Source: Daphnia pulex (Eukaryota > Arthropoda > Branchiopoda > Diplostraca > Daphniidae). From it: a stretch of 64,000 nt of DNA. Position 1 is the first letter of the stretch. Each line of letters starts with the position of its first letter. Below, in pieces: positions 44,406 to 55,961 of the stretch. The notes beneath the pieces were generated by a model. It saw only the letters and a list, made by a program, of their open reading frames with translations. It did not search any database and was not told where the DNA came from. The stretch spans positions 62,001 through 126,000 of the forward strand of contig NC_060025.1 of assembly GCF_021134715.1 (NCBI RefSeq). The letters run 5' to 3'. Position numbers and translations under genes: made by a program.

Positions 44406-45590
44406 TTAATTAGACTTTCGGCCCAACTCGTCTTGCTTCTTTAATTCTTCGACAACTCCTCTAATAGCAGATATAGCTTCAACTAAAAAACGATTTAGTT
44501 TACCCCAGAATTCACCTGAAAGAAAAGATTTAATAATGTCGTATGAGAAGTCACCCACATAATAGATTACAACTGAAAGGAAAACACCACACCAATTGTG
44601 ATGGGCCAATAATATTATGAATAAAGGGACAATGAAATAATGCAGAATCGATGGATCATTCACTTCAATTTCACCAACAAAATTCCAAAACATGAACACG
44701 TTTGGGTAACGCGTTTCTGGGATCAAGTAACCGAACAGCAACAGGATGAAAGTTGAAAAATAGAAAGACTTCATTTCGCGTATTACTTTTTCTAATGTGG
44801 GCTGAGCGGATAATATTGGCTGATTAATGAGCTCATCAGTAATAATTAAATACCTTCGTACAACTTCCTTTTCGAACCACGGCACTTTATAAGCTAATTC
44901 CTTTGGGATTTTACCGGTGAGAAATGAGTTAGTACCCACAGTTATATAATATAACATGGAAATTTCTTTTGCATTTTTGGCTTCTTCGTAATTGACGATT
45001 GGAATGGGTTGATCCGGATGACACTTGAGCCAAGCCATTTGGACGAGGTTGAAGGCAAGAGACACACAACTTTGTTGACTATTGTAGAAGGGCACAAGGT
45101 TGTCCGTCTTGCTGCTGCTCACTAATTCGGTCACGATCGAGTACTTGGTTTTAGCAAGCAATTTGACCGGTAAATCTTCTATTCGTTCGGCTTCTTCCGG
45201 CGTCAGCAATGCTGACAGTTCCTTATATTTCTGATACTCTTCGTCACCTTTTGCCAGTGTCACATCTTCCGGATTGATTTCGTTGTAACGGAGGAATTCC
45301 TCAATCACGGCATTGAGGTCCTCGTTGGAGACTTTGGCTGCGTCGATTTCATGCACGTAGTCGGGGTCACAATCGCCTTCGTATTCTTTGTCGAGGTCCT
45401 GATGGAAGACGAGACATCCCTTGTGCACTTCTATCGCGAATTCGAATCCATTTAAAATTGTCCTGGTTTGCTTTCCATCCTTCTCTAAACAACGAGCCGG
45501 CCAAAAACTGACGTAATACGCGTTGGTAGCGATGGCCACATGCCCAGCCCGGTTCTCATCATGGGGCATCCAGATCACAATTTTCGGCAT
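44406..45590 (-). CDS. Membrane protein with permuted NlpC/P60- or LRAT-like domain, copy D
   Basis: 394 aa in one exon: MPKIVIWMPHDENRAGHVAI with His17, ATNAYYVSFWPARC, LVFHQDLDKEYEGDCDPDY, then QQSCVSLAFNLVQMAWLK with the conserved Cys. It is closest to copy A, including ITDELINQPILSAQ and the membrane part SFYFSTFILLLFGYLIPETR, FIVPLFIILLAHHNWCG and VFLSVVIYYVGDFSYDIIKS. It ends about 27 residues before copy A (stop after ELGRKSN). Intact. Confidence 0.6.
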   Translation of the reverse strand: MPKIVIWMPHDENRAGHVAIATNAYYVSFWPARCLEKDGKQTRTILNGFEFAIEVHKGCLVFHQDLDKEYEGDCDPDYVHEIDAAKVSNEDLNAVIEEFLRYNEINPEDVTLAKGDEEYQKYKELSALLTPEEAERIEDLPVKLLAKTKYSIVTELVSSSKTDNLVPFYNSQQSCVSLAFNLVQMAWLKCHPDQPIPIVNYEEAKNAKEISMLYYITVGTNSFLTGKIPKELAYKVPWFEKEVVRRYLIITDELINQPILSAQPTLEKVIREMKSFYFSTFILLLFGYLIPETRYPNVFMFWNFVGEIEVNDPSILHYFIVPLFIILLAHHNWCGVFLSVVIYYVGDFSYDIIKSFLSGEFWGKLNRFLVEAISAIRGVVEELKKQDELGRKSN

Positions 45591-46940
45591 TTTGAAAACC
45601 TGATTGAAACTTTAGAAAATGAAACATGATCAGCAAATCATAGTCATTTGAAAACATTCAAAGATTTCTGTAATTTGTTAACAAAATCTATCATCAGCCG
45701 AGCGATTTTTCGCTATGCAACTACGTTACAGCAACAGGTGTCATTCCATTCAGCTAAAAATGCAATAGGAAAATGTATAAAAAGAACTCAACTGGACTGT
45801 AGGAACGCCTTAACTATAACAAGCCAAGCAAAATCTACAATCGAATCTGATAGTGTTCGTGCTGATAACCTTATGACACAATACGACTGCATGGTGACAA
45901 AATGACCTTACGCGGACGCAAGGGACTTCAATCACACAATGTGCAATTACAACATTTATACCAGCAGTACATATTAAAATCAAAATTGTACCTTTGTGGC
46001 TCAAGCAGATCGATATCGCATTAATACGTTGTCGTATGGCGTTATACATTAATTTTCTGCAGTGGAAAGTAATGGATCGTCACCTGAAGCAAGAAATAAT
46101 TAAATTAAAAAGAATCAGTATAAACAAAAGGGAAACAAATAAATAACGTTTAAAAATTGGCTGAGATACAAAACGAATAGGTTAAAAAGATTTGACTGAA
46201 ATTTATCCCCTTTTTAGTGGGGGGGGGGGATTTACCTTCAAATGACTATACATACCCTTAAATGGTATTACCCAAATACCCAGAGTAACTGGCAACGTGA
46301 ACGACTAGTTTTCTTTAGCTAATAACAGCCAAATCTCTGCCTCAGTTTCCATGTACACTTTCTCCGCCCAGTCGCCCACTCTGGTCAACGATGATACTGC
46401 AGAACTGCAATAAACCCCCATAGAGGCCCATCCTAACGAAATCTCACGCCAATTGATAACGACGATGTTGCCAACGACGCCTGATGCATCGGTAACACGT
46501 AGGGCGATACTCAAACTCAAACAAAGGTTATTGACAAGTTGTGCCCGAGACTGTGGAGATAAGTGCTGTTTGATAACCTTATCAAATCGAGTCATGGTTG
46601 AAATCTTTAAGAAAAAAAATCTTGCAACGGTTTTTTTGCATTACTTGAATTTGAAACAAATAATTCGATACTGCGTCCATTTACTTCTAAAACGAAATGC
46701 AATCTTTTTTTCTCTGTTCAAATTATTTACCTTGCATGATGCCTACATCGTTTTCAATACTAGACATTGAGCAGCACAGACGTAAATTGAAAAGTAAATT
46801 TGTTTGGGTCACACCAGCAACGCATTTAACTCAACAAATTTGCCTTGATCAGTCGTCACACGTCAAATATCGAGTCGAATCCTTGAGGGCAACTAATGAC
46901 AGTATAATTACTCGGCATGAATAAAGTACGAAGTGACGAC
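45591..46940. repeat. Upstream flank of hydrolase copy D
   Basis: The 46260-46400 stretch matches the flank of copy A near 26230-26360 (AACAGCCAA, CTCCGCCCA). A run of 11 G sits at 46219-46229. The well-conserved ACGATACGACGATCGAGCG block of copies A to C was not found here. No gene seen. Confidence 0.45.
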
Positions 46941-48730
46941 GGTGGCACAGAGGCGACACACTGATTGTGCAATACATGCAGCAAATCTGTTCCGCGGCCG
47001 ACATTTCCCTTTTCCGCCCCCTGTCCGCTTTTTATTCAATTGACCTCCGCTAATTTCGATTAAAGTGAACATACCTGCTGACATTTGACACTGTGACAGA
47101 CGACGCCATGAGCAGCCTTGGTCGTGAATTCGTCGAGTCCAGCGTTGGATCCACGTGAAATCTACCGATCGAGGGAAGTTGTTGCCGCCGATCCAATCGA
47201 AAAACAAACAAACATGAATTCAAAATATTTAAAATTCCATCAAGAGTTTGCTTGTACCCAAACGTATCGCCAGGATATGGCCACGGAATCAAACCGTAAA
47301 TTAGCCATCAAGTCTTAGTGGTTTCAGTATAAGATGATAAACTGAATTCGTTTCATTTACTAATAGAGATTAGAATGTAGACGCTGGGCTTCACAAGTAG
47401 TAGGTAAATACTAGAAATCAAAGTTGGCACAGCGATACCTTCACGATAATAAGAGCAGCTTAAGATGTAACTGGTTGTGATGAAGCGTAACGGTCGGCGG
47501 TCATCGTTGCATCCTTCTCGACTTTTTAAATCCAAGAAGATAGCACTTCAAGTTGATGAAATATCTGAACATTAATGGTATAAGAAATTATCTGGATAGT
47601 GGAATTCTAAATATCATCCCCACATCTATAAAAGGTCTTTCAGTAACAATCTACGGGAGATAAGGGTATTATGTGAACCTGTCTGTCATTTTCACGAGTA
47701 CGTTTCCTAATTTTCCCAGGTCTATCGAAACCACCCGATCAAAATATCCTCCCAGCAAAATATGATTCTGATCGTCCAAAGGAGTAAAAGCCATTTCAGA
47801 TCCTATAAATAAGGAAGCAGATGCTGGTAGAGATGGAGGGGAAAAAAGATAGGAAAGAGTATCCATAATCAGGATCACAAACTGACTTTTAATCCTTGAG
47901 CCTGACTGACGCACTAGTCCTGGAAATGCCGTTGATCCTATGTAGAAAAGAATCAGGTATCACGATCATTTATTACGTCGATCACAGATAACATTTTAAC
48001 TTACTGATTGAAACGATTGCAGAACGCTGGGAGGAAAAATAAACCCAGTTACACAGTAGATCTGGACTGGTGCTGTTGGCAATCACATGAGAATTAACTG
48101 GGAGAATTAGAAAACCTAAATGTACCAATTATCGCGTTCATTTATAGACTAGGAGGAGCTAGGCAGAAAAAAAAATGGTCAAACAGTGTTAAATCATCCT
48201 ACGTCACAATAAAACACTGCAGGCTTATGCCTTATAGTTGTCACATATTCGTTGCCAACCTTTCTAATTTAAATATTTGGACGTGTTGGATTCTTTTAAA
48301 GATAGTCATCACTGTTTCGAACCTAACATTGTCACCATTTTAAAGCCATCACAAAAAAGTAATATTAAAAGTAAAAGACACAACATAAGATAATGCAGCA
48401 CTAATACACATGTTACCTATCAGGAATGTGCAAACGTGGCTCTCCATGTTGTCGTACGAGAGGCTTCGTCAAGTGGACCCAGGTGGAGCTCTCCAAAGAC
48501 CTGAAAGTGATTTAAAAACAGGGCGAAGTTTAAACCAAGTATTCTCAGATTGTTCTCTATCTCTGCCTAAATCAAATAATTTTTCCGAGTGAGTCTGGTA
48601 TTCTATACATGGAACATTCCAGGTCGAGATAGCAGGGCCAACTGACCACCTAATCGATTGTTGGCGCTTTTATAACAACCCCTGCTGAGAGCAAGTCACC
48701 GGTACCATAAAGAATGAAAGGAACAAGCGG
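46940..48730 (-). pseudogene. Unrecognised multi-exon gene, decayed copy d
   Basis: It has WIGGNNFPRSVDFTWIQRWT in the frame at 47207 with the conserved donor near 47070, a short exon block near 47440-47510, and first-exon-like sequence near 48610-48730 that has lost its ATG. The arrangement equals copy a. The frame at 47207-46908 is the best preserved version of the WIQRWT exon. Confidence 0.4.
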
Positions 48731-48732
48731 GA

Positions 48733-48966
48733 ATTCATTTCACGTAAATAAGTAAAACACACAAACCTCATAAAAGGAGATGGATTCGATACAGTGGGTG
48801 GGATTGATGTCTTTCTGGTAGTGTTGTTGCGATCCTTGTGATAAAACGGGCAGGTAATATAACATGTGGCGATTGATTGACCGCCACCGTCGTGGGTCTT
48901 TCTGGATTTCCACGTCCGAACGTGTTGGCATCTTCGGGTGGCCAATAAATCAAGACGGTCGCCATC
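48733..48966 (-). pseudogene. Fragment of divergent hydrolase-like gene
   Basis: MATVLIYWPPEDANTFG matches the start of the divergent copy (GPTVLIWQPKDANTFG). A neighbouring frame then gives CYITCPFYHKDRN, which matches THVTCPFYHKAQSC further along that gene, so a large internal deletion joined the two. No Cys helix or membrane part is left. The fragment and its upstream 250 bases are duplicated at 52915-53365. Confidence 0.6.
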
Positions 48967-49693
48967 TGCTGAGGTGAAAGAAAGAGAAAAACTCATTTGC
49001 CCAACGTTCAAAAGTTCACACTTTTTAAAAGAAATAACAGGACTAATGATTTCTATGAGAAAAATAAAAACTACTGTAATTCATAAGACAATAAACCAAT
49101 TTCGACGGTCAATTTGGACTTGTCAATTTGAACAGTTAATGTTACCACTTTGCGTTACGTCCAGCACTGGATAAGATAGGAGCCCAGTTTTAGTTTCACT
49201 ACGTCCCAGCACGGACGGTGTTTTAAATTTTAGAAATAATTTAGAATGAAAGTGTCCAACGTAGTACAATCCATAAGAAAACAGTTGATGGCTGATAAAT
49301 TTGAATTTAATACATATGAACCATTACTATGACGAGCAGATTCACCGCAAACGGCAGATTAAAACCCTCAATGGTCACTTGTCCCCTTCGGTTGCAAAGG
49401 TAATCCACATGTAGGTTCATTTTCGTAAGCTAAATAAAATTGACTGAAAAACAGCAAGATAAAGAACGAGACGTCATACCAAACTCTTAAAATAAAGACG
49501 TCATTTCAGATGGATGTTATTGGCCCCTGCCGAGTCACCGCAAAATTGACGCAATATCACCCTGATAAGTAACAAAAAAAAATAGATATGGAATCCAAGA
49601 GCTGCAATACTATTGTACGTACATACCTTCAGTTTCAACTGAGCCGCGACCACATGTTGTTGGCAACACAAATCTTTCTCAGTGGTATCCACA
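48967..49693. repeat. Flank with near-identical duplicate
   Basis: Bases 48967-49230 (GAGGTGAAAGAAAG, CAGCACTGGATAAGATAGGA) are almost identical to 53106-53360. The rest, up to the XKR copy 3 TATA box, holds no recognised gene. Confidence 0.6.
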
Positions 49694-49702
49694 ATATAAA
49701 AG
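49694..49702 (+). promoter_or_regulatory. TATA box of XKR copy 3
   Basis: ATATAAAAG is followed after about 30 bases by a possible start site. A 5' UTR intron probably ends at TTGACAG (about 49817), the same acceptor motif as in copy 1. Confidence 0.5.
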
Positions 49703-49891
49703 TGAATCCTGTGAATCAATTCAATCGTGCGTTACTAATATATTATTAGCTACTGCTATCGCACTGGAAAATACTCATTTAGACATTTGAAAAAACAAAC
49801 ACTGTAAACCTTGACAGGAGCAACAGGGCTGGTAAAATTGCTCTGATTGGCTTAAATAAAACAAAAAGGGCCAATTACTTACAGTGTGGAT

Positions 49892-51578
49892 ATGGGGAGA
49901 GGAGAATACACCCGGAAAAAGACGAGAAACAGAAATCCATCTAAATCACAACTCCAATTTGCGGAAAAATGTCTAAAACAAATTGAACCCGGAAATATCG
50001 ATTGGTTGATCAAAATGACGTGTCTTTCATTTTTTTGCTACGTCTTTGACGTTGGTTGGGATATTCATTTACTTCATCGCTTTTGGAACCAAGGAGATTA
50101 TTGGTATTTCGGGTGGACCTTGGCGATTGTGGTTGTGCCAATTGTCGTCATAACAATTAAAAGTTTCTTATTTTACAACAATGAATTTGAAAAAAACAAC
50201 GAGCTTGACCCCAGACTCTATTTGCCACAAGAAGAAAATACAACTTCTAACTGGTTAATCAAGTGGGGCTTTGGTATTGTAGGATTTTGTCTTGTTCAGA
50301 GGTATGTTTCTGATCTAATCAATTTTATTATTACGGTAACATGTATAGTGGGTTTTTCTCTTTTAAACCTCTTTTAGGTTTATTGATGTAATTAAATATG
50401 CTCATAAAGCGAAACCATTGCAGGAAAAACTAAAAACGGACGACCAGCAGAACAAGGAGGGCGAGCTGGACGAGAACAACAAGCAGAACAAGATATACAT
50501 GTATCTCCCCGCTATGATTCGGGAAGACTCAGAGTTAGTACAACTGAACCAGTTTGATTCCTTCATGGAATCTGCCCCTCAGCTATTACTTAATCTTTAC
50601 ATACTACTGGTAAAAGACAAATCTGATTCTAAAGGTATTTGTTATTTGCTACGTTTAAAATTGATGCCACTACTACATTAAATAACTTTTTTATGTAGTT
50701 GTTAGGGTGATTATTGGTCTCATTTTCTCCATCGTTAGCTTGGCATTGGCGATAGTTACTTACGAGCAAAAACTTTATTTAGTCGAAGGAATAAAACCCA
50801 ATGAGGATGGCAGTCTCTTAAATGATGATGTCATTATAAAACGCTTTAACCAAACTTATAGGATAACAAGCGCCATTCTATTCTCTGCACATTTGTGTTG
50901 GATAGGTAAATCAAAGCAAACACGAATTAAGTTTCATTATTTTTATGTTAAAATAAACAAAATTATTTTGTTTGCAATAGTTGCCCGACTTATCGCCCTG
51001 AGTTTGTTCGCCTCTGTTTTCGGTTGGATTGTTGTGCCGGTCTGCCTTGCCCACCTGATCCCAATATTTGTTTGGCATTGGAGAAAGAATTATAGGTTCA
51101 TGGCCTCGTTGAGATTGTCATTTCTCCACGTTTTCGCTTACTTGTACCCCGCAGAAAGGGAGTCTGATCAAAAGAAACACCCACGAATCTCACCAGTCAT
51201 GTACCAGACTGTGAGTTGACAACTCTTGATTTAAAAATATGAATTATGCCTTTGATTAACTTATAATTTAACGCCTTGATCATTTAGATCTGCATTTGCG
51301 AGAATCTGGCTCTCATGGTAATGTGGAGCCACAGTTTAATCAAATCCGACAAGGGGATCAATCCTGGAATATTATCCATCTCATACTATCCCTGGAGTGA
51401 TTGGACATTCTTCGTTCCTTGGATCGGCCAAATTTCGACGTTTACTTTAAGTATTATTTCTTTTTGGGTGCTTGAGAAAGTGCGAAAAGAAAATCAACAG
51501 ACACTTCCAACAACAGATCCAGCTGTCCAAGAACAGGCTGCATTAGCAAACCCCTACCATTTCAGATGGTGCTGGTGA
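49892..51578 (+). CDS. XK-related (XKR) membrane protein, copy 3
   Basis: Exons 49892-50301, 50378-50634, 50699-50905, 50981-51210 and 51288-51578 give 464 aa with family phases. It starts MGRGEYTRKKTRNRNPSK. Exon 2 has an extra charged, Asn/Glu/Lys-rich loop (NKEGELDENNKQNKIYM) before MIREDSELVQLNQFD and FMESAPQLLLNLYI. Exons 4 and 5 are close to the other copies (RLSFLHVFAYLYPAERESDQ). The C-terminus is longer and ends NPYHFRWCW. Intact. The loop lies on the membrane side next to the ESAPQLLL segment and may alter partner binding. Confidence 0.85.
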
Positions 51579-52480
51579 TGTATATCACCGTCTCAGAACC
51601 AAGAAGATTAATGATAGTTTGATTTGTTTCCCCTTTCAAGTATGCAGCACTTGTATACTGTGCCTGTACCTTGCCTGTCTATTAATACACGGTCTTCATC
51701 AATATTCTAAACTCATCATGTAGGCTATATTATTTATATCTCATTTCTAACCTAACCCTCCGACCCAAACCAGCTCTTCGGGCCGTACGAAAAGTCACAG
51801 TCTCTCGGCTATTAAATCAGTCTCACGCTACCAAGTGATTTCGTTCAGGTGTACAATTCACCCTTGGAAATTGTAGACCGTTATCGTCCACTAACGCAAA
51901 GCAATCCTGTTATAAGGTTCCATATGCACCGCGATAAAGTGTAAGTGTTTAAACCCGTTTAAAAATGTCGAAGCTAAACAATGCTTCATTGGAAGCTTTC
52001 AGATAATCTAATTCTAAATTCTATGTAATATCAACGCATTTTAAAATGAATCAACTAGTTATAAAAGTAACCCCGAATTTAAAAAAATGCAATCTTCCAA
52101 AAACGCATTTAAAACTGACTCTACTTCGCCTAAGTGACTTATTAACAATCATCTGTCAAACATAATCAAACAAATAGCTCCAATCTCCACACTTGCCTCA
52201 AATTTCTAGATGCTACAACCTGGCAGAATCTTAAATCAATTTCACCCATTTTCCCGCTAGACCACACAAGCAAATTCAAAATAGGTAAGACTCACCAAGT
52301 GAAGAGTTTGACGGATAGATGGCAGCGGTCCCACATTCACGACGATAAAGGAACCTGCTCCACCGTCATGGTGCATCCGGATGGGTAGACGGTCAGGGGC
52401 CCCCAGGATTGAACAGAGGAAAATCCGGTTGGATGCTCTACCACTGAGCTATGCCCCCAGTTAACTTGATGATCGATTAC
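51579..52480. repeat. Duplicated 3' flank of XKR copy 3
   Basis: Matches 29330-30020 block by block, including ATGCTACAACCTGGCAGAATC, GAGTTTGACGGATAGATGGCA and the tRNA-Cys remnant. No coding sequence seen. Confidence 0.6.
52396..52458 (-). pseudogene. tRNA-Cys-like remnant
   Basis: The minus strand starts GGGGGCATAGCTCAGTGGTA and GAGCATCC, a normal acceptor strand and D arm. The anticodon arm is damaged (AACCGGATTTTCCTC) and the 3' acceptor strand reads GGGGGCCCC. It is the best kept 5' half of the three remnants. Confidence 0.6.
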
Positions 52481-52870
52481 ACAGCCAGCAGGCTGCGGTA
52501 GTGAATTCGCCAGTGTAGAAGTCCAGCGTTGGATCCACGTGAATTCTACCGATCGAGGGAAGTTGTTGCCGACGATCCTTTCGCATCCGCTGCAGCATTT
52601 CGATAAACGCGAAAATACAACACGCTGCTAGACCACGACAAGAAATGTTCAACGTAAAAAACAAGACCCAAAATAATATTACACTAACATATGTTTACCT
52701 TTCAAAAATGTGCAAACGTGGCTTTCCAAAGTCTCATCACCATGGTGACATACGAGAGGCTTCGTCTAGTCGACCCAGGTGAAGCTCCCCAGAGAACTGA
52801 AAGTGATTAGAAAAGCGCAGATAATTTAATTTCATAAAACTAAATATTCTCACAGATCTCTCTCTATCTC
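52480..52870 (-). pseudogene. Unrecognised multi-exon gene, partial decayed copy e1
   Basis: GTTGGATCCACGTGAATTCTACCGATCGAGG matches the WIQRWT exon region of copy d (about 47150), shown here in pieces: TTGGATCCACGTGAA and CGATCGAGGGAAGTTG. It is followed directly by the block that normally lies far upstream (CGAGAGGCTTCGTCTAGT), so the middle is deleted. Confidence 0.4.
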
Positions 52871-52892
52871 TGCCAATCCCAATAATTAAGAG

Positions 52893-53105
52893 CTAAACAC
52901 GTGTAATTTTAATGCGAAAGCAATTCATTTCACGTAAATAAGTAGATGAGCTCACAAACCTTATGAAAGGAGATGGATTCGATACAGTGGGTGGGATTGG
53001 TGTCTTTCTGGTGGTGTTGTTGACCGCCGCCGTCGTGAATCTTTCGGGATTTTCACGTCCGAGCGTGTTGGCATCTTCGGGGAGCCAAATCAAGTCGGTC
53101 GCCAT
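52893..53105 (-). pseudogene. Second fragment of divergent hydrolase-like gene
   Basis: MATDLIWLPEDANTLGREN matches the start of the fragment at 48966 and of the divergent copy. The frame soon leaves the family sequence. It shares its further downstream and upstream flank with 48733-49235. Confidence 0.55.
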
Positions 53106-53500
53106 CTGCTGAGGTGAAAGAAAGAAAATAACTCATTTGCCCAACGTTCAAAAGTTACACTTTTTTAAAGAAATTACAGGACTAATGATTTCTATGAGAA
53201 AAATAAAAACTACTGTAATTCATAAAACAATAAACCGATTTCGACGGTCAATTTGGACTTGTCAATTTGAACAGTTAATGTTTCCACTTTGCGTCACGCC
53301 CAGCACTGGATAAGATAGGAGCCCAGTTTTAGTTTCACTACGTCCCACGGACGGTGTTTTAAAATTTAACTTAACAAATTTGCCTTGATCAGTCATCGCA
53401 CGTCAAATTTTAAGTCGAATCCTTTGGGGCAACTAATGACAGTAATAACTCCTCGGCATGAATAAAGTGCGAACTGACGATGGTTGGCACAGAGGTGACA
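53106..53500. repeat. Near-identical copy of 48967-49235
   Basis: The first 250 bases repeat 48967-49230 with few changes, including GTCAATTTGGACTTGTCAAT. Bases 53365-53470 match 46830-46930 (ACTCGGCATGAATAAAGT). Confidence 0.65.
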
Positions 53501-54700
53501 AATTGATCGGACATTTCCTTTTTCCGTCGTTCATCTCAACAGGACTGACATAATTTCGACCGAAGCGAACGTACCTGCTGCCATTTTGGCGGTATTTAAG
53601 CACACCCACGGTCGTGAAATCACCGGTGAGGTCCAGCGTAGGACTATTTCCGACCTAAGGGAGTCCTCCGATCAATAGAAGTTGGAACTGATCAGGTGAA
53701 GATGAGCTGACGCGATGGTCCAGATAATAACGTTGGTCGAAGGGAGATTTGTCCCATGTAGAAAAGAATTAAGGATTAATATTATTACTTTTAATGTCAA
53801 TTGCAGGTAACACTTACTTACTGATTGAAAAGATTGCAGCACGCCATAAACTATAACATGACCCGGTTACACAGTATAGATCTGGATTTCTGCATTAAGG
53901 ACAGTGAATTTAGATGATTAATTTCGAATGTAATAGAGAACCTGTAACCTATCGGTAATTTGCCTTACATTGTATACTTATCGTCTATCGCCTGTCTGCT
54001 TCTATTAATGTAATGGCGTCGTTACATTTCTGGTCGACGAGGAAAGTGGAAACGACCATGAAATGACCTGGATTAACATTGAAGAATCGGGTTTGATCAT
54101 AGTGAAATAAAGTAAATCTTTTAACATCTTATATGACATAATCAGAGGCAAATCGAATTCCATACGTAACAATAAAAGCACTTCAGGATTTAATATTACT
54201 ATTTGTTTCAAGCCTATCTGATTAAAATATTTGAAAATATTGATCTCGTTTAGATGCAGTCATCACTATTTTAACCTCAAAGTAAAACCACGACACAAGA
54301 TAACACTATAGCCTACTAATACACGTGTTACCATTAAAAAATGTGCAAACTTGGCTCTCCATCATGTTGTTATCCGAGGCATCGTCTCGTCTAGTGAACA
54401 GAGTGGTGCCAGGTGAAAGTCGCAAAGTCTCCATAGAACTGATCAGAAAAAGGTCAAATAATCTCATTAATTAAGTATTCTCACAACACTCTCCATAACT
54501 CTGCCTCGATCAATAACTAGCTCATCTTCCACTGATTTGTGCCTACCGAGAAACGTTCGAGGTCGTGGTGGCAAGGCCAAATGACCACCCACTTGACTGC
54601 TGGACGGTTTTATAACATGACGCCCCCTGCTGAGAATAGCCACCGGCACCAATAGGATGAAAGGAATAGAATGAGCGGGAAAGCGGCCATCATGGATTTA
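53500..54700 (-). pseudogene. Unrecognised multi-exon gene, decayed copy e2
   Basis: It has the conserved donor region at 53560 (GAACGTACCTGCTGCCAT), the middle blocks shared with copy c (53890-54160 against 42010-42300) and a first-exon-like MMAAFPLILFLS at 54690 on the minus strand. Stops interrupt it soon after. Same order as copy a. Confidence 0.4.
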
Positions 54701-55410
54701 TCTAACCCTTCCTCTCTCATTAGAAAAAAACAAATTATGCATTCATCACAAAAGTTGGAATCGAAATACTGTTGGTTTTCGTCAACACATTTTAAAAATT
54801 TAAATAAATGTGGAGGTTTTGCTGCCCCTCTCCCTGAAATACAATAAAGATGCAAATTCTAATCAAAATTCAACGGGTGATTATACTGTAGAACATAAAT
54901 AAGAGCTAAACCAAGAGCTAAACACGTAAAATTTTTATGTAGAAGCAATTAATTTCACGCAAACAAGTAGAGCACACAAACCTTATGAAAGGAGTTAGTT
55001 GATAATTATAACATCTTCAGAACCAAGAAGACCCGTGTTAATTCGATTCCCTTTCCAACTATGCAACACTTGTACTGTGTCTGGCAATGCGTTGTATGTC
55101 TATTAATGTACGGTCTTCATCAATTTTCTGGAAAAAACAGGTTAACATAATTAAACTCGCCTTGACGCCTTCCGATCTATACGAGCTGTTCATATAGAGG
55201 CCGTTCGAAATTGTACAGTCACAGTCTATCGGCTAAAATAGTCTCACGCTCCCAAGTTGTTTCGAACAGACTTTTAATTCACTCAGTTTAAATCTTAGAC
55301 AGTTACCGTCCACTCGCTTCCAGTTTTTAGGTCCAATATGCACCGCAGCAAGGTGCGAGTGTGTCAACTCAAACCTGTTTTCAAATTTCGGAGCAAAACA
55401 ATGCTTCATT
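54701..55410. repeat. Flank with XKR 3' UTR-like sequence
   Basis: Bases 55020-55400 match the XKR 3' flank after 58977 (59035-59450), for example CACAGTCTATCGGCTAAA and CACCGCAG. No XKR coding exons precede it here, so a copy of the gene has been lost, leaving its 3' side. Confidence 0.5.
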
Positions 55411-55742
55411 GCCGGCTTTCAGATAATCTAATTACTTTATTCATTTGTGATTTAAAATATATTATTGATCAGTGCATTAAAAAAATTAATTAGCTAGTTT
55501 TAAAAGTAACCCTGAATTTCTAACAATGTCAATGTGTAAAAATGTATTTAAATAATCTTTTAACGGCAATGCCGACTTTCAGATAATCTAATTACTTTAT
55601 TCTGTTATTCATTTGTGATTTAAAATATATTATTGATCAGTGCATTAAAAAAATTAATTAGCTAGTTTTAAAATTAACCCTGAATTTCTAACAATGTCAA
55701 TGTGTAAAAATGTATTTAAATAATCTTTTAACGGCAATGCCG
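55411..55742. repeat. Tandem duplication, two copies of about 160 bases
   Basis: Copy 1 starts GCCGGCTTTCAGATAATCTA and copy 2 starts GCCGACTTTCAGATAATCTA, 160 bases later. Both end TTTTAACGGCAATGCCG. They differ by one 7-base insertion and a few substitutions. A single copy of the unit lies next to COX5A at 59448-59600. Confidence 0.9.
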
Positions 55743-55961
55743 ATCAACCGAGTCGTCTCTCTCACGAGTAACTCTAAGAGCATGGATTGATTGTTTCACA
55801 CATTACTTCACAAACATAGGTTGTATTTTCTCAACAAACCAGTATGTACTACTTGACCGTTATGGGGAAGATTTAAGGCTAGAGCTTAAAGCGTGATATT
55901 TAAAGTGACATGCATGCAATTAATCTAATTTAACATTGACATTTTTGTATTTTTTCCCCAG
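55743..55961. repeat. Sequence shared with the COX5A upstream edge, then unique
   Basis: GATCAACCGAGTCGTCTCTC at 55742 equals 59598-59618 beside COX5A. Similarity ends at about 55777. The rest leads into the TFIIF-like exon. Confidence 0.5.
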
